A stretch of DNA of 8,415 nucleotides from Saprospirales bacterium. GTDB lineage: Bacteria; Bacteroidota; Bacteroidia; Chitinophagales; Saprospiraceae. A program made the position numbers and the translations under genes. Every line of letters begins with the position of its first letter. Positions within the stretch are counted from its first letter, which is position 1. Below the pieces are notes generated by a model. That model was not told the origin of the DNA. It ran no database searches and saw nothing but the letters and a program-made list of their open reading frames with translations. Below, piece by piece: positions 7,171-8,415 of the stretch. Location: positions 1 to 8,415 of the forward strand of contig DLXL01000022.1 in assembly GCA_003448025.1 (NCBI GenBank), in the 5' to 3' direction.

Positions 7171-7941
7171 ATGGAACCTACAGACGAACCTCAGACTGAA
7201 AAGCCACTTAAACGCCGTTGCAAAAATTGTGATGGCAAACTATCCCGCTCCGGAGATTTTTGTCCGCATTGCGGTCAAAAGGATTTTGACGGTCGGGTGC
7301 GTATGCGGGATTTATTGTCCAAGTTTTTTACCAACCTGACACATTTGGATAGCAAGTTCGTCAAAATGTGCTGGCACCTGTTTATTCCGGCTAAAGTAAC
7401 CACCGAGTATTTTCAAGGCAGAATCAAGCGGTATCCGCACCCGGTGCAGTTCTTTTTTATCGTAATGTTCTTTTTTCTGCTTACGTTCAGTGGGAAATTC
7501 AATGGCGCGAGAATGGATTCTACCAATGGGAATTTCAACCTGAGGGTAGGTGGAGAAGACACTACCATGAACAAGGAACTTGCCAGGATTTTGACTGAAA
7601 AAGGACTGATGGATGTGTTGTCCGAGTATGAGTTAACCAAAAAGTATAAGACCAATATTGACTCGCTGCCCAAAGCCTGGCAAACCCCTGAAGTCAGGCT
7701 GGCAGTTGATTCATTGGTTCGAAAAATTGATGGACCATTGATTGAGGCAGCTCATTACCTGCTACAGGCTGGCTCAGGTCAAAAAGACAGCACTTCTCAG
7801 GATTCTATTTATTTATCCTTGTTGTTTTCCGGGGTAAATATTGCCACCAGGGATCTTGTGGAATTAACGTCTGATTCCATTGTCAAGAGATACCGTATCA
7901 CCAGTTGGGATGAAAAAAATTATGCTCCGGCAGGGCATTAA
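7171..7941 (+). CDS. DUF3667-like zinc-ribbon membrane protein, 5' portion (frame broken at A7 run)
   Basis: This 256-residue frame starts with a zinc ribbon (Cys17-x2-Cys20 ... Cys31-x2-Cys34, in KNCDGKLSRSGDFCPHCGQK). A conserved stretch follows (RDLLSKFFTNLTHLDSKF, then IPAKVTTEYFQGRIKRYPHPVQFFF) and leads into a membrane segment at about 92-106. Residues 107-248 form a polar loop with no recognisable domain. This order resembles Bacteroidota proteins annotated as DUF3667, whose role is unknown. Relatives as I recall them continue into further membrane helices, but here the frame ends TSWDEKNYAPAGH at TAA 7939-7941, and the missing helices are encoded in the next frame. The last seven residues (NYAPAGH) are probably out-of-frame sequence. 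ATG 7171 is chosen because it precedes the zinc ribbon at a normal distance. A one-base deletion in the A run at 7913-7919 would join the halves into 388 residues. Confidence 0.8.
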   Translation: MEPTDEPQTEKPLKRRCKNCDGKLSRSGDFCPHCGQKDFDGRVRMRDLLSKFFTNLTHLDSKFVKMCWHLFIPAKVTTEYFQGRIKRYPHPVQFFFIVMFFFLLTFSGKFNGARMDSTNGNFNLRVGGEDTTMNKELARILTEKGLMDVLSEYELTKKYKTNIDSLPKAWQTPEVRLAVDSLVRKIDGPLIEAAHYLLQAGSGQKDSTSQDSIYLSLLFSGVNIATRDLVELTSDSIVKRYRITSWDEKNYAPAGH

Positions 7942-8338
7942 ATCCTTGCAGGATCCCAAGTCGCTCGTCAGCAGATACGTGGGAAGCTTCGCCTGGACGA
8001 TTTTGGTGCTGATTACCTTGATGTCGTTCCTGTTGTATCTGATGTATTGGAAAACCAACAGGCTATACGTGGAGCATTTCATATTTACCATGCATCAGCA
8101 ATCCGGGGCGTTCATGATTTTAACCTTGCTTTTTGCTTTTAATGATTATATCCTGGATATCGAATGGCTGGGTTTGCCAACAATAGCCTGGATCGGAATC
8201 TCCTTGCTACTGGCCATGAAACGTTTCTACCGGCGATCCTGGCCCTGGACGGTTTTAATGTGGATGGTTTTTTGTGTATTATACCTGCTATTAATGATTT
8301 TGGAGTTTATTGTTACCCTATTGGTGGTGAATGTATAG
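7910..8338 (+). CDS. DUF3667-like membrane protein, 3' portion in the +1 frame
   Basis: This frame encodes four hydrophobic segments (about residues 27-47, 66-82, 86-103 and 114-140, counted from ATG 7910) and ends at TAG 8336-8338. The stretch RLYVEHFIFTMHQQSGAF between the first two matches what I recall as the C-terminal membrane half of DUF3667-type proteins, so this is the continuation of the 7171 gene and not an unrelated gene. The frame is open only after TAA 7865-7867, so any crossover must fall between 7868 and 7938. Possible independent starts are ATG 7910 (ATG AAA AAA ATT ATG, overlapping the upstream stop and able to give a coupled 142-residue product) or TTG 7880. A split into two coupled polypeptides is possible, but a broken single gene is more likely. 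Confidence 0.75.
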   Translation: MKKIMLRQGIKSLQDPKSLVSRYVGSFAWTILVLITLMSFLLYLMYWKTNRLYVEHFIFTMHQQSGAFMILTLLFAFNDYILDIEWLGLPTIAWIGISLLLAMKRFYRRSWPWTVLMWMVFCVLYLLLMILEFIVTLLVVNV

Positions 8339-8372
8339 TTTTGAGCTGCGAAAAAGGGCATAATAAGCTCGA

Positions 8373-8395
8373 CGCTGCGCAGCGCTTTATTTTTG
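8373..8395 (+). terminator. Candidate intrinsic terminator after the membrane-protein gene
   Basis: A perfect 12-bp palindrome, CGCTGCGCAGCG (8373-8384), starts 35 nt after the TAG at 8338 and is followed by a T-rich tract (TTTATTTTT, 8387-8395). The stem is short (4-5 bp) but all G/C-rich. AATAAG at 8362-8367 can partly pair with CTTTATT after the palindrome, which would lengthen it with a bulge. This suits a Rho-independent terminator for the plus-strand gene. The remaining bases to 8415 show nothing recognisable. Confidence 0.5.
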
Positions 8396-8415
8396 AACAT
8401 TTAGCTTTTCCCCCC

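Noticed and set aside
7413..7673. Minus-strand frames opposite the membrane-protein gene (also 7864-8091)
   Set aside because: They are antisense to zinc-ribbon/membrane protein sequence with clear family character and have no independent support.
7913..7919. Programmed -1 ribosomal frameshift on the A run
   Set aside because: The downstream frame is +1 (or -2) relative to the upstream one, so a standard -1 slip leads to the wrong frame. Only loss of one A, a +1 shift or transcript slippage restores the protein.

Overview
The window looks like chromosomal DNA of a member of the Bacteroidota, possibly from the Saprospiria or Chitinophagia. Four things point there: an alpha-2-macroglobulin of the long type with a helical N-terminal region common in that phylum; a protein combining a Cys-motif N-terminus, one membrane segment and a carboxypeptidase-regulatory-like domain; a zinc-ribbon membrane protein resembling DUF3667; and a TAnnTTTG-type promoter element with no clear Shine-Dalgarno sequences. 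The lineage call rests on remembered family features, not on a search.

Layout. Bases 1-95 are non-coding and hold a degenerate 8-bp tandem repeat. The minus strand from 6994 down to 96 carries two genes that probably form an operon. The first is a 235-aa membrane-anchored carboxypeptidase-regulatory-like protein (6994-6287). After 38 nt comes a very large lipoprotein of the alpha-2-macroglobulin family (6248-204), with an intact thioester motif. A 176-nt divergent intergenic region (6995-7170) separates this unit from a plus-strand gene for a zinc-ribbon, multi-pass membrane protein (7171-8338), which is followed by a palindrome and T-rich tract.

The most notable observation is that both larger genes are interrupted. 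The macroglobulin frame meets a TAG at 206-204, yet the same frame continues for 35 more codons that encode the expected end of the protein and closes with a second TAG at 98-96. The membrane-protein gene changes frame at a run of seven A (7913-7919): the zinc ribbon and first membrane segment are in one frame, and the remaining membrane segments are in the +1 frame. Each could be a sequencing or assembly error, a recent mutation, or recoding. The sequence alone cannot decide.

How the genes may work together: the macroglobulin is predicted to be a lipid-anchored periplasmic or surface protease trap (bait-like linker plus thioester). Its co-oriented upstream neighbour would sit in the membrane with its C-terminal beta-sandwich domain on the same side. 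A functional link between them is an inference from gene order only. I see no RNA genes, insertion sequences, CRISPR array or obvious novel multi-gene system.
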